Shown here: piece after piece, positions 1 through 11,708 of the stretch
How the letters are laid out: each line of letters begins with the position of its first letter
Numbering within the stretch: position 1 is the first letter of the stretch
Assembly: GCA_006384855.1 (NCBI GenBank)
Contig: VCJN01001851.1
Coordinates: 1-64,000, forward strand
Origin: Tetraselmis striata
Lineage: Eukaryota; Chlorophyta; Chlorodendrophyceae; Chlorodendrales; Chlorodendraceae
Direction of reading: 5' to 3'
DNA: 64,000 nt
Notes under the pieces: model-generated
The model's input: only the letters and a program-made list of their open reading frames with translations
Told to the model about the DNA's origin: nothing
Database searches by the model: none
Position numbers and translations under genes: made by a program

Positions 1-545
1 ACCCCGCCCACGAAACGGTGCAACTGGCATTCCACCACGCGCCCCCATAGTAGAGCATTGCCCTACGCCAAGGGGGCCATCGAGCGCCTCTCCTACGTGC
101 GTTCGCCACAGAAACAGCAGCATTTTCACCCCAAAACTGCTCCCCACAGTGGCCAACTTGACGTTGGGGTGTCACGTCGTGCCTATAGCGACATGCTTTC
201 AGTGGCCTACACGCACGGTGTGTGCAACTTATGCCAAGGGCCGTATCCACCGAGTTTGGTGCGACGAGTGCCGCTATTTCCATAGGTTTGGACGGTTGGC
301 GCAACCCACAACTTTCTGGCGCCAACGCACCATGCAATGATTTCGCGTTTTTGAAAGGGCGCCCACAAATGGTCGTATTGTCGCGCGGGTGGGTATAAAG
401 CGCACAATAGGCGTTCGCCCGAACTATTCCCACTGTAGTTAGCATGTATGCACATGCAGCCGGCGTTATCCTCGCCCATGCATGCGCTTTGCGATCGAAA
501 ATGCAAAACCCGGACTTATGTGGAGGGGTGTAGATGACTACATCT

Positions 546-815
546 GACCATATAATATAATATATAACATATAATATACAATATACAATATACAATATAC
601 AATATACAATATACAATATACAATATACAATATACAATATACAATATACAATATACAATATATAATATATAATATATAATATATAATATATAATATTTAA
701 TATTTAATATATAATATTTAATATATAATATTTAATACATGATATATATATATTATATATCATATATCATATATTATATTATGTGTTATATTATATATAT
801 ATATATATACATATT
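546..815. repeat. AT-rich microsatellite
   Basis: An almost pure A/T tract with some C. It contains about a dozen copies of a 7-base AATATAC unit (about 571-660), then runs of AATATAT and TTTAATA units. This is simple-sequence DNA with no coding potential. Confidence 0.9.
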
Positions 816-893
816 ATACAATCTTTTCTGATGTTGCGAGCCGGACCTTGGGTAGCGAGGTAGGTACCAGTAAGGATTCGCACTCCCGAAATG

Positions 894-1105
894 CTATATA
901 TTATGTATATGTTGCACATATATAGCACTTACATACATACATATCCATATATGTGCATATATGCATATATAAATATATATGTCCATACGCATGTATGTAT
1001 GTATGATCATATATCTGTATATATGTACATACATATATAGCACATAGATATATGTATAGCACACACACACACATATACACACATACACACATATTTATGT
1101 ACGCA
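894..1105. repeat. CATA/TATG low-complexity tract with CA run
   Basis: Alternating ACAT, ATAT and TATG units end in a CACACA run near 1060-1090. Frames rich in Tyr, Ile and Cys read from it on the minus strand are artefacts of the repeat. Confidence 0.85.
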
Positions 1106-1245
1106 TGCATACAGGTACTCGCTATTCGCTGCCGCTACTGTTGGTACTGGTGTGAATTACAAAAAGGGCAGTTCCCTAGAACTGCTGGTAGTCGCTTCTG
1201 GTACTGGTACTCGCTACTCGCTGCTGGTATTAATGGAAAAAAAAC

Positions 1246-1313
1246 TCTGGTACTTCAAAGCGCTGGCAATGCAAACGCTCGCTGCTGGTACTTCAAAGCG
1301 CTGGCAATGCAAT
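1246..1313. repeat. Direct repeat, 28-bp unit, two copies
   Basis: A 28-base unit beginning CTGGTACTTCAAAGC occurs at about 1246-1273 and again at about 1286-1313, with a 12-base linker. Shorter CTGGTACT and CTCGCTGC words are scattered in the 120 bases before it. This is local tandem duplication in non-coding DNA. Confidence 0.75.
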
Positions 1314-4300
1314 TCATGGAACTGTAGGCCGGTGATATAGAACCCGTTCTTTTGAAATTTTCTGAAAAATCGACGCATCGCTTATTCAACTGTCAAGTTA
1401 CTTCATACGTTAATAAACACGTACGCGCTAGCTAGTAAATAATCCTATATATATGATGCCAGATTTACTAAAAGTATTATAATACTATAAACTAATACGA
1501 CAGTACAATATTTGTGGAAAATTGTACATCGGTACGCCACATATCACCGCGCGCGCTGCGCAGCGTGCTGCTTTTGACCAGCGCCGTCAGACCGCCCTAC
1601 CAGTGCATGTACTTTACATCACATCGCAAGGATTTGCACCCGGCCGGCAGAAGGCTGCTGGAGCAAGTGGGAAGCTGACGACATTCAAACCGGAGAGGAA
1701 ATGAAACGGAGAGAGGGAGAGGGATTGGGCGACCACGATCTATCACAAAGCTGCACCGCAGTGGGATGATGCATAGAGGGCAACACCACAGGTGGGCAAT
1801 ATGGACATTGCGAGTAAAGCGCTGCCGCTCAGACATGCACCAATAGTCAGCAGAGATGAGACGGGATGGAGTCGCTCAATATGAATCTATGTATGCAACG
1901 CAATAGCCATACACTAAGGTTGATGTTGATAAACATGTTACATTGCATCACAACATGCCGCCACATGGCAGCTCCCGCCGCCCGTATCCATTTCACACAC
2001 CCTCGGGTTTTCTACCCTACTCAGATTTGTTGTCTCATGCGCGACATCTTCTAGCCAGCTCAGGTGCCTCCCTTCCCTTGGCATTGATGGTGCAGGGTAT
2101 GGCAAGCTGCCGGCAGCAATATATGGCTCATGACAGAGAAACTGCGCAGCAATTGAAGCGGCAGATTCCGGCTCCGCATGCTGAGGCGCTCCCATGATGT
2201 GAGGTGCAACCGGTTGTGCGCCACTTAGATACGATGATGGTACTGCCGGCGCGCCGCTGATTTGGGAACTAGCAGTGACATTAGAACTGCCCACAACAGT
2301 ACATGCGCCGGGGCGTTGCGAGTATGAAACATGATCTCCGCGGTTGGGCGCATAATATATGCCGAGCAAATTTGCGCCACCAAACTTACTACGCTAAATA
2401 TACATTTGATATCGCCGAGTTCGTGAAGGTGCCCAGCGAGGCGGGAGGTTAGGCGGGCAGCGCCCAGGCGGCGCTATATCCCTTAGGTCGCTACCGTGTC
2501 TAGTTAGGTTTCCTCTAGGGTTCATCAGACGCGCACAGCGAGCTCCGTCAACGAGCTCAGTGGGCAGGGCCTCGGCGCTAGCAACGCAAGGAAGTAGAGT
2601 GAGTGGAGGGGGAGGGGGGCGTCCGAAGCGAAGGCACGTCTAGACATGCGCACAGACTTGCAATAACGAGCATGGCTGATGCGGGTCCGGAAGTCCCCCC
2701 CCCCCCCCCCACCCGGCCCAGTAGAATACTGTCCACTATGAAAGACATACTTATTTAAGTTGTGTTCAAATATGTAAATTTTTCATACCGAGATAATCAG
2801 TGGAGCCATTCGCCTCCACGCCGGTGGATTTGCCACACCCGATGCATCTTGGCTTGATGCTCTCACATGTTAGAAAAGGGGATAAGGGGAAACAACAGGC
2901 AATGCGGGCATCCTTTTGCTGTATGCGCTCAGCCGATGCATGCAACATGGGATGAGAGATATTCTACAGGAGCGACGCCAGGATCGCATATCTTTGTATT
3001 AAATACATCATACTAGGTGGATTGCAGGTACCGGCCACAATAGTATGAAATTGCAGTTGAATATGTTATTACTTACACACAAGTGATTGGCGGTTAGTGT
3101 CAGAATAGATTACCCCCGTCTCGCTCGCTACTAGGAATGATATTCTTGACACACCATCCAGTGTACCCGTAGCTTATTAACTTAGTGTGCGTCCTGAGGT
3201 TAGTAGATACTTTGGTGTACAATGTTACGGGGCGACTATGGCTGCCATTTTTGCCCTCATGTCTTATTATGCACGAGACGATGAGTCCGGGAACCCTCGT
3301 TTAATCAGAAACGTACCTATCACCCAAAGCACTCGATTGGGCGGCGAGATAACCCAGCCGGACCAAGTCTCCGTAGTAAATGTGGCGACGGCCTGCGTTC
3401 TCGCGCTACGGGCTTTCCGGACATAGCTACTCTTGTTCCCTGGCCGCGCTTTGGAATCAAATCCACCTTCGAATGCGCCAAATCTTAGAGGGCATAGCCA
3501 GCCTTCATGATGTTAAGGTCACCGATTCCTTCCCCCAAACTCCACGCAGGTCGGGGCTGCTGAGCCTCGCTGGACATGGACGCTGCCATGACGGCTTGTC
3601 TAGGTTGCGGAGACGCTCAGCACCGGCCAGATACAGAGGCGATACATAGGCGGCCGCCATGGCACGGCAGCATGAGCACTACCGAAAAACCGACTTCTAG
3701 CTACGGCAACGCTACGATAACAGCCACGCGAGCTCGAGAGATGAGGGGCGGCATGGATTAGCGTTCTGCGCGGTGCGGAGGGTGTGAGTTTGATGCCTCC
3801 GCAGACATGGTGCTGCTGCGCCGTTACTCCCATGAGAAGCGACGACGACGACGCCATCTTATTGCGACTCAATACATCCCATGCTCTATCTAGCAGCGAC
3901 GAATCCATACATTTATATATGTACAAGTAGCGACCGAAGTGGAGCATAAGGATTATTATTTGTATAATTACTATTTGCTCGTGTATGTACATATATTAAT
4001 CACCACTATTAGATGCTCGGAGCTCGTCTTATCTACTAGTACTAGCCCCTAAGGGGCGCTGCTTCGGTTAGGTTCGGGGCGAGGATCGGACGGCAGCTGA
4101 GCGCGCTGCCAAGATCCGTATAAACTAATTCCGCATCCCACGGTTTGAATTGTACGGCGGGCTTCTATTTTATATCCTTGGCGCGCGATGATTGGCCGAT
4201 GCCGGGTAATTCGGCGAATTAGTACACGATTTAGTACCCGCACTAAAAAGCGCCAAACTGGCGGTCTGTCATCCCTCGCTTGAGTGAACTAGCACACAAA

Positions 4301-5159
4301 TCAGTACCCGTACGTATCGTGGCAGTCTTCACGGGGGCGATGTCAGCCGAATTAGTACCCGTACGCCGAGTTGTCGCTACGGCGGCGGCGCCGGAACACC
4401 CCCCATAACCCCAGTTTCGGGAAATCCGCCAGCCCAGTTTGAAATTGCCGGTTGCTAATGCCTCTCCAAGTTGGTCGCGCGTTTGCGATATCACGTCAAA
4501 TTGAAGAGGCCGGCCTGTCCAATTTGGGAGTACGCGAGGGCGGTATACGCGCCTACGTTTCACGCGGATGCTGACGTGCCTCTGTAAAATCCTCTCCAAT
4601 TCGTCGCGGATATCCCATAATAAATCCAATGCTAAAAGTCGCACTAGAGAATATATACATCAAGCCGCCTAAAAGCCATTTTTGTATTAAAGGTTTTTTA
4701 TGTTATTGCAGGCACGAAAACGATATTATGACGAGGGCGCTGTTCCATCGCGCGCAGTCGCGCGCAAAGGCTTTGAATTGTACTTCCGTACGCCGCTGTT
4801 ACCCCGCTCGCCTACGGCTAGTGTCCAGCGCTGTGACCTAATCTAGTCCCGCCTGGATGTGCGCCGTCAAGGCGAGCTGACGGGAACACGCTCACCGGGG
4901 AGGATGCCGAATGTGCGCAAATGCGGGACGCCCTCACAGGTCACAACGACGACTCTCCGAGCGGGCTACCACCAACACATAGCGATGAGTGGGAACGGAC
5001 GCCAGGATGAGCGCATATCACGGTCGACGCGGATGGAGTGAGCATGGCGAGGGGCAGCTACCCGTATTTGAGGGTGACCGCGGAGTGCGCGACGACATGG
5101 CGCGTTTGGGCATCGCGGGCGGGCATAGCGACGGGTTTAATACCTGTCGGGACGCCACT

Positions 5160-5246
5160 ATGGGAAGCGGGCCCTCTGGAAAGCGGACCCTATATTATGG
5201 GGAGGGGACCCTTTGGGGAGGGGACCCTCTGGGAAGGGGACCCTAT
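5160..5246. repeat. Short tandem GGGACCCT-type repeat
   Basis: Five or six imperfect copies of a GGGGACCCTnTGGG-like unit lie head to tail. The word GGGACCC is itself palindromic (apart from its centre), so the tract can form small hairpins. Confidence 0.7.
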
Positions 5247-5262
5247 AGAAGGCACATGTAAA

Positions 5263-5775
5263 TGACCACTTATCATTGAGAACGGCTCCAATTTCAGTAG
5301 TTTAAAGCGCTATTTTCTCTCCATATTATATGCCAGCAAGTGAGTGGGAGTTCTGTTGCAAAGCCGAGTTATTAGTTGTGTGTTATTTTTCGTGGGCTTC
5401 GTTGTAGCTCGGGCATAGCGGGATAGCGGGTGCTACATATATTACACAAGGAATATCACAGCTTTGCAACCACACTCCCGTTCACTTGCTGGCATATGGT
5501 ATTATGGAGAGGATGTAGCGCTTCACACCACTGTAATTAGAGCCGTCGTCGATGTGAAGTGGTCATGTGTCTGCGCCTTCACTTGTATATGCACCCGCTA
5601 TTCAGCTATACCCAGGCTACAACAAAGCCCACGCACGGCAAATACCACACCACAAATACCATGGCTTTGCCACCGCACTCACGCTCACTTCCTAACACAA
5701 TTATAGAGGGTGTAGCGCATAACACTACTGTAATTGGAGCCGTTGTCAATGAGAAGTGATGATTTGCATGTGCCT
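5263..5775. repeat. Three diverged ~100-bp repeat copies, first one inverted
   Basis: The reverse complement of about 5263-5366 aligns by eye with 5461-5568, and again with about 5661-5765. Shared landmarks, in order, are GCTTTGC, CTCCCGTTCACTTGCTGGC, GTAGCGCTTnAnACnACTG, AATTGGAGCCGT and GAAGTGGTCAT. Copies two and three are direct; copy one is inverted, which gives a fold-back arrangement. The downstream TGTGCCTTC...TGCACCCGC block is also partly shared. The cluster ends about 220 bases before the stop codon of the transposase-like gene, so it could be a remnant of an element end or an unrelated MITE-like repeat. Confidence 0.7.
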
Positions 5776-5990
5776 TCTCGGCGGTGTGCACCCGCGCTGG
5801 TGATGGAGCTTGGGTTTGTAGACCTTGGGTGCAGTGCAGCATTCATCAGCATGCAGGCCAGCCGCGACGCATATCCAATGTTGGTTTTGGAGCATTTTGT
5901 CCAAAATGGGACAAGATGAGGCAATGAAATCAATATTTATTATGATTATTACATCCACCGGCTAGCTAGCCACAAGACGTTGCTAATAGC

Positions 5991-8900
5991 TTATTCGTTG
6001 AGCATCCCCAACTCAAGCAAGTCCTTCTTCGTGGCTGCGTTAAACTTGACGACTCCGCCGGGTTTGCGTTGCGCTGGGGTGGTTGACATGACGTGGACGC
6101 AGTTGTTTCGTGGCTGGCTGATTTGCCACCCAGTTTGCGCATATGTCTTCACGACTTGGACGCTTTTACCGTACCACTTCTTTCTGACCATGGTGCCGTC
6201 CTCGTTGAACACCTCTCGACTTCCCGACGCGTCGTGGATGGCCTTCGCGTACGATAGGGGGACGGCTTCAACAAGCTTCCAAGGAAGCGTCAGGCACTTC
6301 TCCCAGCTTGTGTCAACTGGCTTCTTCCCTCCTTTTGTCTGCGCGTACAACCATAGGGGCATGAGGGGTTTGCCCTTTGCATCGGCATGGAAGGGCTCGT
6401 ATACGGCCACGGTCAACGTGTCTTCGGTAGTCTCGCGCGACTTCACAAGCCCGATGACGAATCTCGACTCCCAATCACCAAGAGTTTCAGGACACTTGTC
6501 TTCCTCATGCACCTAACGATGGCCAAGACCGCGAGCTATGTTAGTCCCGAGCGAGACGCCACGCCATTTTTGTCCCAGTTGGGACAAAATAACTAGCTAG
6601 GTAGATGAACCAAATCGTTTTGTCCCGTAAACGACAAAAATGACAAACAATGGGACTCACATCGGAGACGTCGATGACAACGAGGTTCGAGCCCTTTGCA
6701 TCGCTGGGCGATGTGTTGTCATGAAGCCTCTCCTTGGCGCCGGCGTGAACTCCCCGGAAGGCGCTGTCATCTTGAAGCACTTGAGCACGAACCTCGGCTT
6801 CAACGCGAGCGGCTTCGGCATTGTTGAGGTCTGCGTTGGTGGCCATCGTGTGACGTGCCTTAGCAGGCGCGGTCTGCCCGTGCTCGCGCAAGAAGTCGTC
6901 AACTTCCTCTTTCCGTTGCGGCCAGAACCCGGAGAAAGCTGCCAAAGGAGCAGTTTGCATCTCATCCAAGTCGTCGAGCAGATTCTTCCAGCTCTCGCGC
7001 TCGACTGGGGAGAATAGCCACTGGACCGCCAGGTCCGTGATGTACGACCTGACCTTCTTGAAATCATCCAAGTACCTCTGGACCTTCACCGCGTCGGGCT
7101 TTTTGTCGCAGAGAGCGTACAAAAGGGGCCGGCCCGCACGAATCTCGGGCGTCCCAGTTGGCGCGCTTTTCAAGATCTGCACGGGCTCGGAAAGCGGTGT
7201 GTTGGACCACAAGGCGGTGCGCAACGAGCCGCCAGACGCGGCGGCGTCGTCACGGGTGAACTCGAATTTGTGCGGCTTACTGATGTCCTGAATGTGGTCT
7301 TGGAAATGGGGCCTTAACCACTCAGAGAAGTCGAGGGAGAATGAGAGCTCAACAATCTCCGGAGTGGGCGAGAATGCCTTCGCCACCAAGTCAAGAAAGG
7401 CCTCGATTGTGTAGGCGGAGCTGCGAGATAGCGCAACACTGATGCGGCTGAAGATCAGGTCAACCCGTTCGTGAGTGTGCCCGACATACAGGCAAGAAGA
7501 CCAAATGAATGACGTCGCAGATGCCGATAGACACAAGCCAATTGCAGAGGGCCGCCACGTTCCTATTCTTGTTCTCCCTGACGGTGTTGTCCATCTGGAT
7601 TCTGATGTACGGAATCTTTCTACCACGGTGTTGAATTTCCTGCATCGCAGATCAGATTTCATCAGTCCATGGCTACCGGACAACCACGGCGAACCTATCG
7701 GGAGGCTAACGAGCTCACCTTCATGATCGTGATCCATATTAGAGTGCACGTCGTGGACGAATCGTGGGGGATGGTGTTGGTGTAGTAGTAGATGTCGTCC
7801 GGGCGGTATCCGTCGTAGTTACTTCACACAGGTGAGGTGGTACTTGAGGAGCATGTCGGGCTTCACAGTCTTGGGGATGCGAACCCAGTGAGGCAGCAGG
7901 GTCTTCACGGAGTCCATGCTATCAATTTCGAAGAAGAAGAAGTTTCCATGGCCAAGGCGCGACTGGAAGACGGCGTTGTTCAGATCCCTTCGTTCCTGGC
8001 GCACTCTCTCGAGGTGTACCTTCTGCTCAGCTCTGACATGACGCCTCACCAGCTGCTGATGTTGACGGTGCACTTGACGTTCCTTTGGCGTCATGTCCTT
8101 AGCGCAAATCTCGCGAGCTTGGTCTCTGAGTGCTTTGCCCGCCGCGCATATATGACAGTGGCTGAATCGCTTCACCTTCGGCGTGGTGACATCCGGGAAG
8201 TCTTCCTTCCAAGTCCGGCGGAAAGTGTCGAACGATGCGAGCTTCACTTCGCTCTCGGTAGCCAAATCTACAAAGGGGCAGGGGCATGATAGGTCGGTAT
8301 ACAAATAAGGTCTCATACTGCGAGACAGAAAAGTTCGGTCTAAAGTGGGTCGAAATAATTATATGGATAGTGGGTGAATACTTCTGTAATCAGCATGGCG
8401 AAACAATCTGTCATCGGTGTGACGAAACGGTATGTCAGTAGTGGGACAAAACCGTCTCTCAGCAGTAGGACAAGACGTTCTCTCTGCAGTGGGACGATAT
8501 CGGCTAATTATGTGGGACAAATACTTTTGTGGTCGGTGGGGCGAAACGGTATGCCATGAGCGGTGCGAAACTTTCTGTCATCAGTGGGACGAAATCGGTC
8601 CGGCGTCGGTGGGACTAAACGTTCTGGCGATAGCGGGACGAAACGGTTTGTAAATAGAGGGACGAAACGGTTTGTCATCAGCGGGACAAAACGATCTGTC
8701 GTCAGTGGGACGAAATGGTTTCTCATCAGCGGGACAAAACGGTCTGTCATCAGCGGGACAAAACGGTTTGTCATCAGTGGGACGAAACGGTTTGTCATCA
8801 GCGGGACGAAACGGTCTGTCGTCAGTGGGACGAAACGGTTTGTCATCAGCGGGACAAAAACGGTATGTAATTAGCGGGACAAAAAGGTTTGTCATCAGCG

Positions 8901-11163
8901 GGACAAAAGGGTCTGTCATCAGCGGGACAAAACGGTTTGTCCTCAGTGGGACGAAACGGTTTGTCATCAGCGGGACGAAGCGGTTTGTCGTCAGCGGGAC
9001 AAAACGATCTGTCGTCAGGGGGACGACATGGTTTGTCATCAGCGGGACAAAACGGTCAGTCATCAGCGGGACAAAACGGTTTGTCATCAGCGGGACAAAA
9101 ACGGTATGTAATTAGCGGGACAAAAAGGTTTGTCATCAGCGGGACAGAAGGGTCTGTCATCAGCGGGACAAAACGGTTTGTCATCAGTGGGACGAAACGG
9201 TTTGTCATCAGTGGGACAAAACGGTTTGTAATTAGCGGGACAAAACGGTTTGTCATCAGTGGGACGAAACGGTTTGTCATCAGCGGGACGAAACGGTCAG
9301 TCATCAGCGGGACAAAACGGTTTGTCATCAGCGGGACAAAAACGGTATGTAATTAGCGGGACAAAAAGGTTTGTCATCAGCGGGACAAAAGGGTCTGTCA
9401 TCAGCGGGACAAAACGGTTTGTCATCAGTGGGACGAAACGGTTTGTCATCAGTGGGACAAAACGGTTTGTAATTAGCGGGACAAAACGGTTTGTCATCAG
9501 TGGGACGAAACGGTTTGTCATCAGCGGGACGAAACGGTCTGTCATCATCAGTGGGACGAAACGGTTTGTCATCAGCGGGACAAAAACGGTATGTAATTAG
9601 CGGGACAAAACGGTCTGTCCTCAGCGGGACAAAACGGTTTGTCATGAGCGGGACTAAACGGTCTGTAATTAGCGGGACAAAACGGTTTGTCATCAGTGGG
9701 ACGAAACGGTTTGTCATCAGCGGGACGAAACGGTTTGTCATCAGCGGGACAAAACGGTTTGTCATCAGGGGGACAAAACGGTTTGTCCTCAGTGGGACAA
9801 AACGGTTTGTCATCAGCGGGACGAAACGGTTTGTCATGAGCGGGACTAAACGGTCTGTAATTAGCGGGACAAAACGGTTTGTCATCAGTGGGACGAAACG
9901 GTTTGTCATCAGCGGGACGAAACGGTCTGTCATCAGTGGGACGAAACGGTTTCTCATCAGCGGGGCAAAAACGGTATGTAATTAGCGGGACAAAACGCTC
10001 TGTCATCAGCGGGACAAAACGGTTTGTCATCAGTGGGACGAAACGGTTTGTCATCAGCGGGACAAAACGGTCTGTAATTAGCGGGACAAAACGGTTTGTC
10101 ATCAGTGGGACGAAACGGTTTGTCATCAGCGGGACGAAACGGTCTGTCATCAGCGGGACGAAACGGTTTGTCATCAGCGGGACAAAAACGGTATGTAATT
10201 AGCGGGACAAAACGGTTTGTCATCAGTGGGACGAAACGGTTTGTCATCAGCGGGACGAAACGGTCTGTCGTCAGCGGGACAAAACGGTATGTCATCAGTG
10301 GGACAAAAGGGTATGTCATCAGTGGGACAAAATGGGCCTCACCACGGAGAATGGCGTTGTCTGCCTCGGCCCACGACTTGTAGTAGTAGTAGACGCAAAT
10401 CTTGGTCATCCAGGGAGGTAGGTTCTTCTTGAAGGTCTCGCTGTTTCCGTCATGAAAAGGCATGATCTCGACGTGACCGAGGTCATCCGAGAAGAAGTGC
10501 TCGAGAAACATGCGCACATGCTCCCTCGGTCCGGTTTGTCTGCTCTCGTATTGCTTGCGCTGCCTGATGTACGTGGGTTCGTTATCCACCACCGACCGCT
10601 GGATCACGAGACGTTTGTGTTTCGAGACCTGATGCAAGGCCTCCCACGCACGCCCACACGTGTAGATGGGGCCCCGATGGTCGAAAGAGCGCAAGTATCC
10701 ACCGTGATCATGTAATCGATCTTATCGGATGCCGACTCGTAGCCACCCCTGAAACCTGAGCGAGCCGGTCAAAGGAGCGGTTCTGATTGCCAGAGTATAC
10801 GGTCAACGCACGGTCCAACACGGCATCAACGAGGGCCTCTCCGCACTGTGTGTATAGCTTGTGCACGCACTTGCGCGAACAGCATGGCGACTGCTCGCTA
10901 GCCTCCTTGGCGAGCATGAGGCGGATACAATCGCGAGAGGTGCGCTTGCTGATCAGAGACGAGACCTTGCCATTATCGCTTTCGGCGACCTTATCGCAGC
11001 CCTTGCCCCACGTGTACATCCTTTTCTCATGCTCCTTACGATCACTCGCACGCGCGTCGCAATCACACGAGTACCCGCTGCGGCACGAACACAACGGTAA
11101 TGTAACTGTAGTGTCCGACGCGCCGGATCCTGGAGAAGAGGCCATGCTTTCGACCGCCGCCAT
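5991..11163 (-). pseudogene. DUF7869-like (transposase-like) gene, frameshifted
   Basis: The predicted start is the ATG at 11163 and the stop is at 5991. Blocks in order: Cys-rich N-terminus (CSCRSGYSCDCD, later CCSRKC); FLEHFF, LPPWMTKICVYYYY and SWAEA before the first intron; DTFRRTWKEDFPDV and FSHCHIC; IYYYTNTIPHDSS; then QMDNTVRENKN followed by VGHTHERVD. From memory, this order matches proteins annotated DUF7869, whose Asp/His-rich core may be a DDE/RNase H-like fold; both statements are inference. Introns fitted: 8268-10342, 7640-7718 and 6513-6660. The reading frame breaks near 10.76 kb, near 10.70 kb, at about 7821 (one extra base) and at about 7486-7489 (a four-base insertion that splits the FLPVGHTHE block). 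It is called a decayed copy, although sequencing error cannot be excluded. The big intron is packed with satellite. It diverges from the methyltransferase-like gene. Confidence 0.6.
8325..10337 (+). repeat. 24-bp satellite array 1 (in intron of DUF7869-like gene)
   Basis: About eighty tandem copies of a 24-base unit, GGGACGAAACGGTTTGTCATCAGC on average (written here in two parts in register: GGGACGAAACGG, TTTGTCATCAGC). Common variants are A for G at ACAAAACGG, CTG for TTTG, and GTGGG for GCGGG. The left end (8325-8560) is degenerate. A variant monomer with GGTATGTAATTAG recurs every ~241 bases through part of the array. The array fills almost all of a 2,075-base intron on the minus strand. 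Long frames reading SGTKRFVI or DKPFRPT are repeat artefacts. Confidence 0.92.
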
Positions 11164-11708
11164 GCAGCGCGGGGCGAGTGGGTGGGGGGGGGGGGGGGGG
11201 GTGAAGGACTGTGATCTGTGGTGAGGAAGAGTGACGGCCGATGACCGTTCTCGGACGGGCCGTTGACCGGGGTGCATAATATCCAGCTACGGGTCAAAAT
11301 AATTGATGACTCAAATACCGTGTTATTTCGTGCTTCTTTCGTATGTCGGAAATAGTTCTATACTAGTAAGTACACCCGAATCCAATCCAAGGAATATATC
11401 ATCCCATGAAGGAATATTATTGCCACGCCACTGTACTCTCGTACCGTTATGACTCTCGAGTAGGGAATATTTTATCTTCCAGTAATAGTATTATATAGTC
11501 GCAGTAGTTAGCCCTGTATATTCGTCGCGGTGCAAAATACATGAACCTGATGACGACGACGAGGTACACTATAGTGTGCGCACGCGCGCCGTTGGTCCAG
11601 CAGGGGTCAGAGCGGCGGCAGACAGAAACCACGTCATTTCCACCTCTCCCTCACCGCTTCCCACGAAGAAACCCGCTCATCTACCGCGTCAACCTACCTA
11701 CCGCCAGA
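11164..11708. promoter_or_regulatory. Divergent intergenic region, putative bidirectional promoter
   Basis: About 545 bases separate the two divergent start codons. There is a G-homopolymer of about 17 bases near 11187-11203 (C on the left gene's sense strand) and A/T-rich DNA in the middle. The 60 bases before the right-hand ATG are pyrimidine- and C-rich. No TATA box or known motif can be defended. The call rests only on the head-to-head layout. Confidence 0.35.

Larger units (their letters stand above)
1..5260. other. Non-coding spacer with microsatellites
   Basis: I see no convincing gene here. Open frames are short, overlap on both strands and carry no recognisable domain. The stretch holds an AT-rich microsatellite block, a CATA/TATG low-complexity block, a C-homopolymer at about 2696-2711, and small direct repeats (listed separately). 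A minus-strand frame at 1938-2369 has a fairly natural-looking Ser/Ala/Pro-rich composition but no splice context or homology, so it is not called. Confidence 0.5.

Noticed and set aside
1938-2369. Minus-strand 143-codon frame with Ser/Ala/Pro-rich composition
   Set aside because: Could be an exon but there is no domain, clear splice context or neighbouring exon to support it.
8325-10337. CRISPR-like array
   Set aside because: The 24-base units are contiguous with no unique spacers, and the window is eukaryotic.
8432-10383. Long frames on both strands reading [19 protein letters not shown] or DKPFRPTDD
   Set aside because: All are translations of the 24-bp satellite, which is a multiple of three and so stays open in several frames; no start, splice or domain context.
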